DNA of 12,929 nucleotides from assembly GCA_919902745.1 (NCBI GenBank), contig CAKKRN010000284.1:1-12929 (forward strand). The letters run 5' to 3'. Every line of letters begins with the position of its first letter. Within the stretch, counting starts at the first letter, position 1. Both the position numbers and the translations under genes were made by a program. Of this stretch, positions 6,389 to 12,929 are shown piece after piece. This DNA comes from Syntrophaceae bacterium (GTDB lineage Bacteria > Desulfobacterota > Syntrophia > Syntrophales > UBA5619). The notes beneath the pieces were generated by a model. The model saw only the letters and a list, made by a program, of their open reading frames with translations. It did not search any database and was not told the origin of the DNA.

Positions 6389-6425
6389 GGCCGTGGTGGC
6401 AGCGCCGAGCTCACCACGGCCTTTT
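6389..6425 (+). terminator. Second hairpin with short T-run before aroF
   Basis: A 10-base perfect inverted repeat GGCCGTGGTG (6389-6398) / CACCACGGCC (6412-6421) with a 13-base loop that can close three more pairs (AGC/GCT), followed by TTTT (6422-6425). It begins directly after the first terminator's T-tract and ends 8 bases before the aroF Shine-Dalgarno region. It may be a tandem back-up terminator or a structure that affects aroF translation. The short T-run makes the terminator role less sure. Confidence 0.6.
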
Positions 6426-6444
6426 GATTCAAGCGAGGTGGAAC

Positions 6445-7473
6445 ATGATTATTCTTATGAAAAAAAATGCGACGGAAGAACAGATCAACCATGTAACCGA
6501 ATGGATCACGTCGGTGGGGTACCAGACCCACCTCTCCCGGGGCGTGGAGCGGACGATCATCGGCGCCATCGGGGACGACCACGGCATGATCCATCTGAAA
6601 TCGGCGGCCTTCCTCCCCGGCGTGGAAAAGGTCGTGCCGATCCTGAAACCCTACAAGCTTGCCGGACGAGAGTTCCAGGAGAAGGACACGGTCATCCAGG
6701 TCGGCGAGGTCCGGATCGGCGGTCCCGCGTTCACCGTCATCGCCGGCCCCTGCGCCATCGAAAGCGAAGAGCAGATGATGGAATGCGGCTACGTCGCCAA
6801 AAAGGCGGGGGCGAAGATCCTCCGCGGCGGCGCCTTCAAGCCGCGGACGTCGCCCTACAGCTTCCAGGGGATGGAAGAAGAGGGGCTGAAGATCCTCAAG
6901 AAGGTCGGAGAAAGGACGGGGATGCCCGTCGTGACGGAGGTGATGAACACGACGGACGTGGATATGATCGAGGAGTACAGCGACATCCTGCAGATCGGCG
7001 CCCGCAACGTCCAGAATTTCGCCCTCCTGAAGAGGGTCGGCCAGTGCCGAAAGCCGGTCCTGCTCAAGCGGGGGCTGATGACGACGATCGAGGAGCTTCT
7101 CATGTCGGCGGAATACATCCTCTCTTCGGGAAATGGGCAGGTCATCCTCTGCGAACGGGGGATCCGCACCTTCGAGACGGCGACCCGGAACACGCTCGAC
7201 ATCAGCGCCGTTCCCGTGCTCAAGGAGCTGACCCACCTGCCGGTCATCATCGATCCGAGCCATGCCGCCGGCCATGCGAAATACATCATCCCCCTAACCC
7301 GGGCGGCCGTGGCCGTGGGAGCGGACGGCGTCATCGTCGAGATCCATCCGGAGCCGGAAAAGGCATTCTCGGACGGCGCCCAGTCCTTGAGACCGGAACA
7401 GTTCTACCGGCTCATGGACGAGGTCAACATTCTGGAAGCCGCGATGCGGGATGGAATCGGAGGACTCCAATGA
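6445..7473 (+). CDS. aroF: 3-deoxy-7-phosphoheptulonate (DAHP) synthase, type I-beta
   Basis: Catalyses the first step of the shikimate pathway: phosphoenolpyruvate plus erythrose-4-phosphate to DAHP. The 342-residue product has an N-terminal ferredoxin-like regulatory domain (about 1-70) and a TIM-barrel catalytic domain, as in Thermotoga maritima DAHP synthase. The metal ligands known there are matched by C103 (AGPCAIES), H273 (DPSHAAGH), E299 (VIVEIHP) and D310 (FSDGAQSL). KPRTSPYSFQG (122-132) is the usual substrate-binding stretch. In T. maritima the N-terminal domain mediates feedback by Tyr/Phe, and the same is inferred here. The ATG at 6445 follows GAGGTGG by the right spacing; the longer frame from 6346 would run through both leader hairpins and is rejected. 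It is the first enzyme gene of the operon, behind the attenuator, and its stop overlaps the aroB start (ATGA). Confidence 0.97.
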   Translation: MIILMKKNATEEQINHVTEWITSVGYQTHLSRGVERTIIGAIGDDHGMIHLKSAAFLPGVEKVVPILKPYKLAGREFQEKDTVIQVGEVRIGGPAFTVIAGPCAIESEEQMMECGYVAKKAGAKILRGGAFKPRTSPYSFQGMEEEGLKILKKVGERTGMPVVTEVMNTTDVDMIEEYSDILQIGARNVQNFALLKRVGQCRKPVLLKRGLMTTIEELLMSAEYILSSGNGQVILCERGIRTFETATRNTLDISAVPVLKELTHLPVIIDPSHAAGHAKYIIPLTRAAVAVGADGVIVEIHPEPEKAFSDGAQSLRPEQFYRLMDEVNILEAAMRDGIGGLQ

Positions 7474-8564
7474 ATCAGATGAACGTGAATATCAGCGGGA
7501 AGGCCGACCATTCTTACGAAATATACATTGGCGAGGAGATCCTGGACCGCATGGGAATGATCCTGGCAAGGGACGGCCGGGCGCAGCGGTATGTCATCGT
7601 CACGGATACCCACATCGACGCCCTTCACGGGGAGCGGGTGCAGGCCGCGCTCGAAAAGATGGATCTCCGGGTTGACCGGATCACGGTGCCGCCGGGTGAA
7701 GCGGCCAAGGGGATAGAAACCGTACTGGCCGTCACCGAGCGCCTGACCGCCCTCGGAGCGGACCGGCAAACCGTCCTGATCGCGCTGGGCGGCGGCGTCG
7801 TCGGCGACCTGACCGGTTTCGCCGCCTCGATCTACCTGCGGGGAATCCCCGTGATCCAGCTCCCGACGACCCTCCTCGCCCAGGTGGACAGCAGCATCGG
7901 CGGGAAGACAGGGGTGGACACCGCCGCCGGAAAGAACCTGCTCGGGACGTTCAACCAGCCGAAGGGGGTCTTTATCGACATCGCCTTCCTGCGGACGCTG
8001 CCCGACGAGATGTTCCGCAGCGGCCTCGCCGAGGTGATCAAATACGGGATCATCGAATCGCCCGGACTGCTGGACGACCTGGAAGGGGCGGTCGCAGCCG
8101 GCGGCCTGCGGGAGACCGCCTTCCTCGAACGGATCATCGCGACGGCCTGCCGGATCAAGAAGGAAATCGTTGAACTTGACGAACGGGACCGGGGGCTCCG
8201 GCGGATCCTGAACTTCGGCCACACGGTCGGCCACGCCGTCGAGGCGGCCTCCGGCTATGCGCTTTCCCACGGCGAGTCCGTGGCCATCGGGATGGTTGCG
8301 GCGGCGCGCCTCTCCGAGAGGCTTCACGGCCTGCCGGCGGGCGACGCAGCGCGAATCGCGGCGGTCATCCAGTCCGTCGGACTACCCGACCGGATCCCCG
8401 CGGAGATGGATCTGGAGGACATTCTCTCGCGGCTATCCCTCGATAAGAAGAAGGAGGGCGGAACGATCCACTTCGTCATGATCCGGAAACTGGGAACCCC
8501 CTTTTTGAACGGGGGCGTCCCGGAGGGAATCCTGCGGGATGCACTGAAAGGACTGAAACCATGA
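7470..8564 (+). CDS. aroB: 3-dehydroquinate synthase
   Basis: Second shikimate step: converts DAHP to 3-dehydroquinate using NAD and a divalent metal, in the cytoplasm. The 364-residue length is normal. The NAD-binding part shows ALGGGVVGDLTGFAAS (105-120), followed by LPTTLLAQVDSSIGGKTGVD (131-150). The metal ligands correspond to E188 (GLAEVIKYG), H251 (NFGHTVGH) and H267 (LSHGES), with spacings as in E. coli AroB. The ATG at 7470 overlaps the aroF stop by four bases and has GGAGG seven bases upstream; an in-frame ATG at 7479 is a less likely alternative. The reading frame stays open far upstream through aroF in another frame, but no family homology lies there. Confidence 0.97.
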   Translation: MNQMNVNISGKADHSYEIYIGEEILDRMGMILARDGRAQRYVIVTDTHIDALHGERVQAALEKMDLRVDRITVPPGEAAKGIETVLAVTERLTALGADRQTVLIALGGGVVGDLTGFAASIYLRGIPVIQLPTTLLAQVDSSIGGKTGVDTAAGKNLLGTFNQPKGVFIDIAFLRTLPDEMFRSGLAEVIKYGIIESPGLLDDLEGAVAAGGLRETAFLERIIATACRIKKEIVELDERDRGLRRILNFGHTVGHAVEAASGYALSHGESVAIGMVAAARLSERLHGLPAGDAARIAAVIQSVGLPDRIPAEMDLEDILSRLSLDKKKEGGTIHFVMIRKLGTPFLNGGVPEGILRDALKGLKP

Positions 8565-9721
8565 GCCAGGAACCCCTGCAGGAACTCAGAGAGAAGATCG
8601 AGCAAACAGACCGGGAGATCGTCCGCCTCCTCAACGAGCGGGCGGCCGTCTCGATCGAGATCGGAAAGGCCAAGCGCGCTGAAGAACGGGAGGTGTACGA
8701 CCCCTCCCGGGAAGCGATGGTCTATCGGCATCTGGAAACACTCAACGACGGCATCCTTTCAGAGGCGGCCCTCCGGGGGATTTTCCGGGAGATCCTCTCC
8801 GCCTCCCGCTTCCTCCAGACGCCGACTACCGTCGCCTTCTTGGGACCGGAAGCCTCTTTCAGCCACCAGGCCGCCCTGGCCCACTTCGGCGGGGGAATCG
8901 CCGCCATACCCACGGCGACGATCCCGGAAGTGTTCGACGAGGTAGAGCGGGGAAAACAGCGGTGGGGGATCGTTCCCGTCGAAAACTCCGCCGAGGGTTC
9001 GGTCAAAACCACGCTGGACAAGCTGATCTCGACGCCGCTGACCATCCGGGCGGAGGTGTACCTTCGGGTCCGCCACTGCCTCCTCGCCGGCGGCGACGAC
9101 ATGGATGCGCTCCGGAAGGTCTACTCCCACCCCCAAGCCCTCGCCCAGTGCCAGATGTGGCTGCGAACCCACCTGCCCGGCATCCCCCTCATCGAGGTGG
9201 AAAGCACGGCGGGGGCGGCCCGCCGGGTGCGGGAGGACAAGCGGGGGGCTGCCGTCGCGAGCATTCTCGCGGCCGAGGTGTACGGCCTCAATATCCTTGC
9301 CGAGGGGATCGAGGACAATCCCGCCAACACGACCCGGTTTCTCGTCATCGGGCCGAAGCCGGGGAAAGCGGGCGGAGGAATCACCGGCCGGGACAAGACC
9401 TCCATCCTCTTCGGAACGCCCCATGTTCCGGGCGCCCTCCAGCGGGCCTTGACCCCTTTCGCCGAGGCGGGACTCAACCTGATGCGGATAGAGTCCTTCC
9501 CGATGCGGGATCGGATGTGGGAATATCTCTTCTTTGCCGACTTCGCCGGTCACATCGACGAGGAAAAGACGCGGCAATGTTTGCATGAACTGGAAGGCAG
9601 AACGGCCTTCCTGAAGATCCTGGGTTCCTACCCTCGAGGAATGGAAGAAAACCCCCTCCGGGGGGAAACCCTTGTGGAGCGGCCCGTGGAAAGCGGGGAT
9701 GGAAAGGATCGAAGCGGATGA
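8561..9721 (+). CDS. pheA: Bifunctional chorismate mutase / prephenate dehydratase (P-protein)
   Basis: Converts chorismate to prephenate and then phenylpyruvate, the branch to phenylalanine. The 386-residue protein has an AroQ-type chorismate mutase domain (about 1-85, LREKIEQTDREIVRLLNERA), a prephenate dehydratase domain (about 88-275) with the catalytic NTTRF motif (T268-F270), and an ACT domain (about 280-365). The ACT domain keeps GALQRAL (301-307), but where most family members read ESRP this one reads ESFP (321-324). That motif helps bind phenylalanine in E. coli PheA, so feedback inhibition may be altered; this is inference. A tail of about 20 residues after the ACT domain is not conserved-looking. 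Start ATG at 8561 overlaps the aroB stop (ATGA), and the stop overlaps the aroA start likewise. Confidence 0.96.
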   Translation: MSQEPLQELREKIEQTDREIVRLLNERAAVSIEIGKAKRAEEREVYDPSREAMVYRHLETLNDGILSEAALRGIFREILSASRFLQTPTTVAFLGPEASFSHQAALAHFGGGIAAIPTATIPEVFDEVERGKQRWGIVPVENSAEGSVKTTLDKLISTPLTIRAEVYLRVRHCLLAGGDDMDALRKVYSHPQALAQCQMWLRTHLPGIPLIEVESTAGAARRVREDKRGAAVASILAAEVYGLNILAEGIEDNPANTTRFLVIGPKPGKAGGGITGRDKTSILFGTPHVPGALQRALTPFAEAGLNLMRIESFPMRDRMWEYLFFADFAGHIDEEKTRQCLHELEGRTAFLKILGSYPRGMEENPLRGETLVERPVESGDGKDRSG

Positions 9722-10989
9722 TGGCGATCAGGCCGCTCGGGGGACTGGACGCCGTCGTCCGGATGCCGGGCTCGAAGAGTTACACGCAGCGGGCGATGGT
9801 GATCGCCGCGCTGGCGGAGGGAGAATCGCTGCTGCGGGACGCCCTGCTGTCCGAAGACACGCTTGGCCTCGCCGGGGCGCTCCGCCTCCTCGGGGCGGAT
9901 GTGCGGACGACAGACGCGGAGATGATCATCCGCGGCGGCGGCGGTAAGATTGTCCGCCCGCCGCACGAGCTCCATCTGGGAAACAACGGCACGGCGATCC
10001 GCCTGCTTGCGGGGATGGCCTCCCTCGGCGAAGGGCCATTCGTCTTGACGGGGGACCGGCGTCTGTGCGAAAGACCGATGAAACCCCTTCTTGACGCGCT
10101 CACGGACCTCGGGGTCGCAATCCATACGGACGGGGAGAGGGGCTACCCCCCGGTCACGATCCGGGGAGGTCGTCTCCGGGGCGGCAAAGTGGCGCTCCGG
10201 GACATCGGCAGCAGCCAGTACGTCTCCTCGCTTCTGATCGTCGCCCCGTTCGCCGCCGGGGAGACCGTCATTGTGCTGGAGGGCCGAATCCCCTCCCTCC
10301 CCTACATCGCGCTCACGGTCGAAACGATGGAGGGCTTCGGCGTGAAGGTCCTCACGGAAGGCGCCGGCCGTTACGTGATTTCTTGCGGGCAACGTTACGC
10401 GGCGTCTGAATACCGAATCGAGGGGGACGCCTCAAGCGCCTCTTATTTCTTCCTTGCCGCGGCCCTGCTGAAGGGCCGGATCCGGGTGGAGAATATCGAT
10501 CCGCGCACCCGTCAGGGAGATATCGGTTTCCTCGCGATCCTGGAGCGGCTCGGCAGCACGATTCTCCGGGGGGAGCGCCATGTGGAAGTCCGGGGAGGCG
10601 AACTGCCCGCGGGGGAGATGAACTTCGATCTCGGGGAGATGCCGGACATCGTGCCGACGCTTGCGGTCCTCTGCGCGCTGCGGCCCGGGCGAAGCGTCAT
10701 CCGGAACGTCGCCCATCTCCGGCTGAAGGAGAGCGACCGCCTGGCCGCGCTGGCAAAAGAACTGCACAAGACCGGAATTGCGGTGGAAGAACTCGCGGAC
10801 GGCCTGGTCATCCATGGAGGACGCCCCCGCGGCGCAAGGATCGAGACCTACAACGACCATAGGATCGCCATGGGTTTCGCCATCCTGGGTCTGGTCGCGC
10901 CGGGAATGGAAATCGAAGGAGAGAGCTGCGTCGGGAAATCCTTTCCCGGCTTCTGGAAAACGCTGGAAAGTCTGTATGGAGGGCGGTAA
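9718..10989 (+). CDS. aroA: 3-phosphoshikimate 1-carboxyvinyltransferase (EPSP synthase)
   Basis: Sixth shikimate step: joins phosphoenolpyruvate to shikimate-3-phosphate. The 423-residue protein shows MPGSKSYTQRA (16-26, K20 phosphate contact), LGNNGTAIRLLAG (87-99), GDASSASYFFLAAAL (226-240), EMPDIVPTLAVL (with the catalytic-type aspartate at 310), RLKESDR (335-341) and TYNDHRIAMGF (377-387). Position 96, which is the conserved proline in the class I enzymes of E. coli and plants, is leucine here, as in several non-class-I enzymes. There are two adjacent ATG codons, at 9718 and 9721; the first gives the four-base overlap with pheA that matches the other junctions. The gap to aroK is four bases. 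Confidence 0.97.
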   Translation: MMAIRPLGGLDAVVRMPGSKSYTQRAMVIAALAEGESLLRDALLSEDTLGLAGALRLLGADVRTTDAEMIIRGGGGKIVRPPHELHLGNNGTAIRLLAGMASLGEGPFVLTGDRRLCERPMKPLLDALTDLGVAIHTDGERGYPPVTIRGGRLRGGKVALRDIGSSQYVSSLLIVAPFAAGETVIVLEGRIPSLPYIALTVETMEGFGVKVLTEGAGRYVISCGQRYAASEYRIEGDASSASYFFLAAALLKGRIRVENIDPRTRQGDIGFLAILERLGSTILRGERHVEVRGGELPAGEMNFDLGEMPDIVPTLAVLCALRPGRSVIRNVAHLRLKESDRLAALAKELHKTGIAVEELADGLVIHGGRPRGARIETYNDHRIAMGFAILGLVAPGMEIEGESCVGKSFPGFWKTLESLYGGR

Positions 10990-10993
10990 CGCG

Positions 10994-11605
10994 ATGAACA
11001 TCATCCTCATGGGATATCGCTGCTCCGGCAAGACATCCGCCGGCAAGGGGCTGGCAGAACGCCTCGGTTTTTCCTTTTACGATACGGATGAGATGGTTGA
11101 GCGGCAAACGGGCCTCCCGATCCCAAGGATCGTCGCCGAACAGGGATGGGACGCCTTCCGCCAAGCGGAAAGGGCGGCGATCCGGGAACTCTCCGGCGCG
11201 GATCGCGGCGTCATCGCCCTGGGGGGGGGCGCGGTCCTCGATTCACGAAACGTCGAAAACTTGAAAGGGAAAGGGGTCTTTGTCTGGTTGATTGCCAATG
11301 CAAAGACAATCGCCGCAAGGATGGGTAACGATGAGGCAAGCGGGAGCGAACGGCCTTCTTTGACGCAAGCGTCAAGCATCGGTGAAATCGATGAGGTGCT
11401 GGCCGAGCGGGAACCGCTTTACCGTCGTCTCGCCGATTTTGCCGTCGATACGACGGAGATCGAGGCGGACCGGGTAGCGGAGGCGATCTGCGCCGGTCTG
11501 CGGAAGCGGTTCCCGCAGACGGAGGGGATCGCGGATGAACCCGGCGAAGTCGTTGAACCCTCCGGGCCGGGCGGCGTAGTCATCCCCGGCGGGAAGGAGA
11601 ATTAA
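10994..11605 (+). CDS. aroK: Shikimate kinase
   Basis: Phosphorylates shikimate with ATP to shikimate-3-phosphate. The 203-residue protein has a Walker A loop GYRCSGKTS (7-15), the shikimate-binding DTD (30-32), AFRQAE with R56, the GGG turn (77-79, ALGGGAVLD), a lid with SERPSL (118-123) and a nucleotide-binding arginine region REPLYRRLADF (139-149). The kinase fold should end near residue 172. About 30 further residues, rich in Gly, Pro and Glu and ending GGVVIPGGKEN, form a low-complexity tail not usual for AroK. The ATG at 10994 is supported by GGAGGG in the end of aroA and by the P-loop lying at the very N-terminus; an in-frame extension into aroA has no homology. It is followed two bases later by aroC. 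Confidence 0.95.
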   Translation: MNIILMGYRCSGKTSAGKGLAERLGFSFYDTDEMVERQTGLPIPRIVAEQGWDAFRQAERAAIRELSGADRGVIALGGGAVLDSRNVENLKGKGVFVWLIANAKTIAARMGNDEASGSERPSLTQASSIGEIDEVLAEREPLYRRLADFAVDTTEIEADRVAEAICAGLRKRFPQTEGIADEPGEVVEPSGPGGVVIPGGKEN

Positions 11606-11607
11606 CC

Positions 11608-12663
11608 ATGTCCGGTAACACCATCGGCACACTGTTTCGGGTCACCACGTGGGGGGAGTCCCACGGCCCGGCGACTGGGGCCGTCATCGACGGCTGTCCG
11701 CCGCGGCTCGCCCTTTCCGCAACGGAGATCCAGCAGGAACTCAACCGGCGACGGCCGGGCGGGCTGCCGTCGGCGAGCCCCCGCCGGGAGGAAGACCTGG
11801 TCGAGATCCTCTCCGGCCTCTTCGAGGGAAAGACGACGGGGACGCCCATTTCGCTTCTGATCCGCAACCAGGATGTCGACGGAAGCGCTTACGAAGGGTT
11901 GCGGGAGCTCTTCCGCCCCGGCCACGGGGACATCACCTACCAGGCCAAGTACGGAATCAGGGACCACCGGGGCGGCGGACGCGCCTCGGCCCGGGAAACC
12001 GCCGGCCGCGTCGCCGCCGGGGCCATCGCCCGCAAGGTGATCGGCCGGGCGGGGATCACCGTTTCGGCCTGGACACGAGAACTGGGCGGCATTGTCGCCC
12101 GCCCCCTCTCCCTGGCCGCGGCGGAGACAAGCCCCCTGCGCTGCCCCGATCCGGAGGCGGAGGAGAAGATGGTGACACGGCTGGAGGAAGCAAGGGGTGG
12201 CGGCGACACGCTCGGCGGCATCGTGGAAATCGTCGTCCGGGGATGCCCGCCGGGTCTCGGCGAGCCCGTCTTCTCCAAGATCGACGCCGATCTGGCGGCT
12301 GCCCTCATGGGAATCGGAACCGTCAAGGGGGTGGAGATCGGGGCGGGCTTCGCGGCGTCAAGAATGGCCGGGTCCGCCTGCAACGACCCTATCGGACCGG
12401 AGGGCTTCCGGACCAACCACGCCGGGGGGATCCTCGCGGGGATCACCAGCGGCGCCGAGATCGTCATCCGTGCGGCCTGCAAACCCATCCCCTCGATCGC
12501 GCGCCCGCAGGAGACCATCGATCTGCAGGGGCGTCCCGCCATCGTGACCATCGGAGGCCGGCACGACGTGTCGGTGATCCCGCGGATCATCCCGGTCTGC
12601 GAGGCGATGGTCTCGATTGTCCTGGCGGACTATCTCCTCCGTCAGCGGGCGATCGACAGATGA
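11608..12663 (+). CDS. aroC: Chorismate synthase
   Basis: Last step of the shikimate pathway: removes phosphate from EPSP to give chorismate, with reduced FMN as cofactor. The 351-residue protein carries all three family signatures: WGESHGPATGAVIDGCPP (15-32), the long GDITYQAKYGIRD..RGGGRASARET stretch (about 110-135) and GGRHDVSVIPR (about 317-327). AAGGAG stands at proper spacing before the ATG at 11608, two bases after the aroK stop. The 193 bases after its stop carry palindromic repeats, then tyrA. No long T-run follows the gene, so read-through into tyrA is expected. Confidence 0.97.
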   Translation: MSGNTIGTLFRVTTWGESHGPATGAVIDGCPPRLALSATEIQQELNRRRPGGLPSASPRREEDLVEILSGLFEGKTTGTPISLLIRNQDVDGSAYEGLRELFRPGHGDITYQAKYGIRDHRGGGRASARETAGRVAAGAIARKVIGRAGITVSAWTRELGGIVARPLSLAAAETSPLRCPDPEAEEKMVTRLEEARGGGDTLGGIVEIVVRGCPPGLGEPVFSKIDADLAAALMGIGTVKGVEIGAGFAASRMAGSACNDPIGPEGFRTNHAGGILAGITSGAEIVIRAACKPIPSIARPQETIDLQGRPAIVTIGGRHDVSVIPRIIPVCEAMVSIVLADYLLRQRAIDR

Positions 12664-12689
12664 TGGCTTCGTCACAAGTCCCCCAAACG

Positions 12690-12717
12690 GTCATACCGGT
12701 GCAAGCCGGTATCCAGG
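12690..12717 (+). repeat. REP-like hairpin element
   Basis: The unit carries ATACCGG (12693-12699) / CCGGTAT (12706-12712) with loop TGCAAG, and continues into CCAGGGA. It resembles the short extragenic palindromes common in many proteobacteria, which read VIPxxAGIQ in one frame. A spurious frame here does read VIPVQAGIQ. Confidence 0.65.
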
Positions 12718-12719
12718 GA

Positions 12720-12787
12720 TGTAGGGTGCGTTAGGCGGAAGCCGTAACGCACCCCAAAAGGAGCGGTGCGTCAAGACGCACCCTACA
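12720..12787. repeat. 68-base palindromic repeat with 11-base terminal inverted repeats
   Basis: The element starts TGTAGGGTGCG (12720-12730) and ends with its exact inverse CGCACCCTACA (12777-12787). It folds as two hairpins in series: GGGTGCGTTA (12724-12733) / TAACGCACCC (12745-12754) with an inner GGC/GCC, and GGTGCGTC (12765-12772) / GACGCACC (12775-12782). The GTAGGGTGCG core looks like a dispersed intergenic repeat found in many environmental bacteria. No transposase is present, so if mobile it would be non-autonomous. Confidence 0.7.
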
Positions 12788-12794
12788 CCTTAAT

Positions 12795-12815
12795 CCCCTC
12801 CCACCGGGGGAGGGG
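12795..12815. repeat. GC-rich hairpin upstream of tyrA
   Basis: CCCCTCCC (12795-12802) pairs with GGGAGGGG (12808-12815) around a 5-base loop. The sequence that follows is AAAG rather than T-rich, so it is not a clear intrinsic terminator on the plus strand. It abuts the preceding palindromic element and looks like another dispersed repeat unit. Confidence 0.55.
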
Positions 12816-12856
12816 AAAGTTCACTTTTTACGAGAGCGTTAAAATAGAGGATCGGA

Positions 12857-12929
12857 ATGAACAAATTCGCAATCGGCATCGTCGGCGGGACCGGAGGCAT
12901 CGGCAAATGGTTCGCCACCTTTTTCGCAG
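12857..12929 (+). CDS. tyrA: Prephenate dehydrogenase, N-terminal fragment (cut by window edge)
   Basis: Only the first 24 codons are present. They read MNKFAIGIVGGTGGIGKWFA and TFFA. The hydrophobic strand followed by GGTGGIG is the N-terminal NAD(P)-binding turn of a Rossmann fold, and the GKWFA continuation is typical of prephenate dehydrogenases of the archaeal/deltaproteobacterial type. That enzyme makes 4-hydroxyphenylpyruvate for tyrosine. The AGAGG about seven bases upstream supports the ATG at 12857. Its place after aroC and pheA in an aromatic operon strengthens the call. The rest of the gene lies beyond the window. Confidence 0.75.
   Translation, partial: MNKFAIGIVGGTGGIGKWFATFFA

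Noticed and set aside
6334..7275. Long antisense open frame of 313 residues opposite aroF.
   Set aside because: It is the mirror of a well-defined DAHP synthase in GC-rich DNA and has no recognisable domain; the same holds for other long antisense frames opposite kor, pheA, aroA and aroC.
6387..7469. The aroB reading frame stays open upstream across all of aroF, giving a possible 725-residue protein.
   Set aside because: The upstream part is a low-complexity Arg/Gly/Asp-rich translation with no family features, as expected for an off-frame of GC-rich coding DNA. The ATGA overlap and SD support the start at 7470.
12820..12845. Possible promoter directly before tyrA (TTCACT and TAAAAT).
   Set aside because: The spacer is only 14 bases and the -35 match is poor.

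Overview
The window is GC-rich bacterial chromosome. It suggests a strictly anaerobic bacterium of the Deltaproteobacteria/Desulfobacterota type, possibly near Syntrophales. This placement is inference. It rests on a ferredoxin-dependent 2-oxoacid oxidoreductase with a fused gamma-alpha subunit, a compact aromatic operon built on a type I-beta DAHP synthase, and a tyrA of the GGTGGIG type.

Layout. Positions 1-166 hold one type I-E-like CRISPR repeat (27-55), probably the last repeat of an array that continues to the left, followed by a C-tract and GC palindrome. Positions 167-6059 are all on the minus strand. In order of transcription they are a small three-helix membrane protein (6059-5691), an amidase (5685-4285), the fused gamma-alpha subunit of a 2-oxoacid:ferredoxin oxidoreductase (4238-2613), its beta subunit (2601-1777), and a 14-helix DHA2-type MFS exporter (1717-167). 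Short gaps suggest one transcription unit for at least the first four. From about 6158 to the right edge lies a plus-strand operon for chorismate, phenylalanine and tyrosine: aroF, aroB, pheA, aroA, aroK, aroC and the start of tyrA. The first four genes overlap by ATGA, and the next two junctions leave gaps of 4 and 2 bases. The aroC-tyrA gap (12664-12856) is filled with palindromic repeats.

The most interesting element is the roughly 250-base leader between a strong sigma-70-like promoter (6158-6187) and aroF (6445). It encodes a 27-residue peptide (6231-6314) whose residues 7-17 read FTNWYWFYYFF, nine aromatic residues out of eleven. Tryptophan, tyrosine and phenylalanine are all represented. 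Around it are four RNA segments that can pair in mutually exclusive ways: 6216-6224 with 6289-6297; 6286-6304 with 6339-6357 (antiterminator); and 6341-6353 with 6365-6377 followed by a T-run (terminator). This is the architecture of ribosome-mediated transcription attenuation, as in trpL and pheL. Here it senses all three aromatic amino acids at once and controls the gene for the committed step plus the branch genes. A second strong hairpin (6389-6421) follows just before the aroF ribosome binding site.

Together, the aro genes convert PEP and erythrose-4-phosphate towards chorismate and on to phenylalanine and tyrosine. The steps for 3-dehydroquinate dehydratase and shikimate dehydrogenase are not in the window. 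The leader would tie the whole operon to the charging state of the three aromatic tRNAs.
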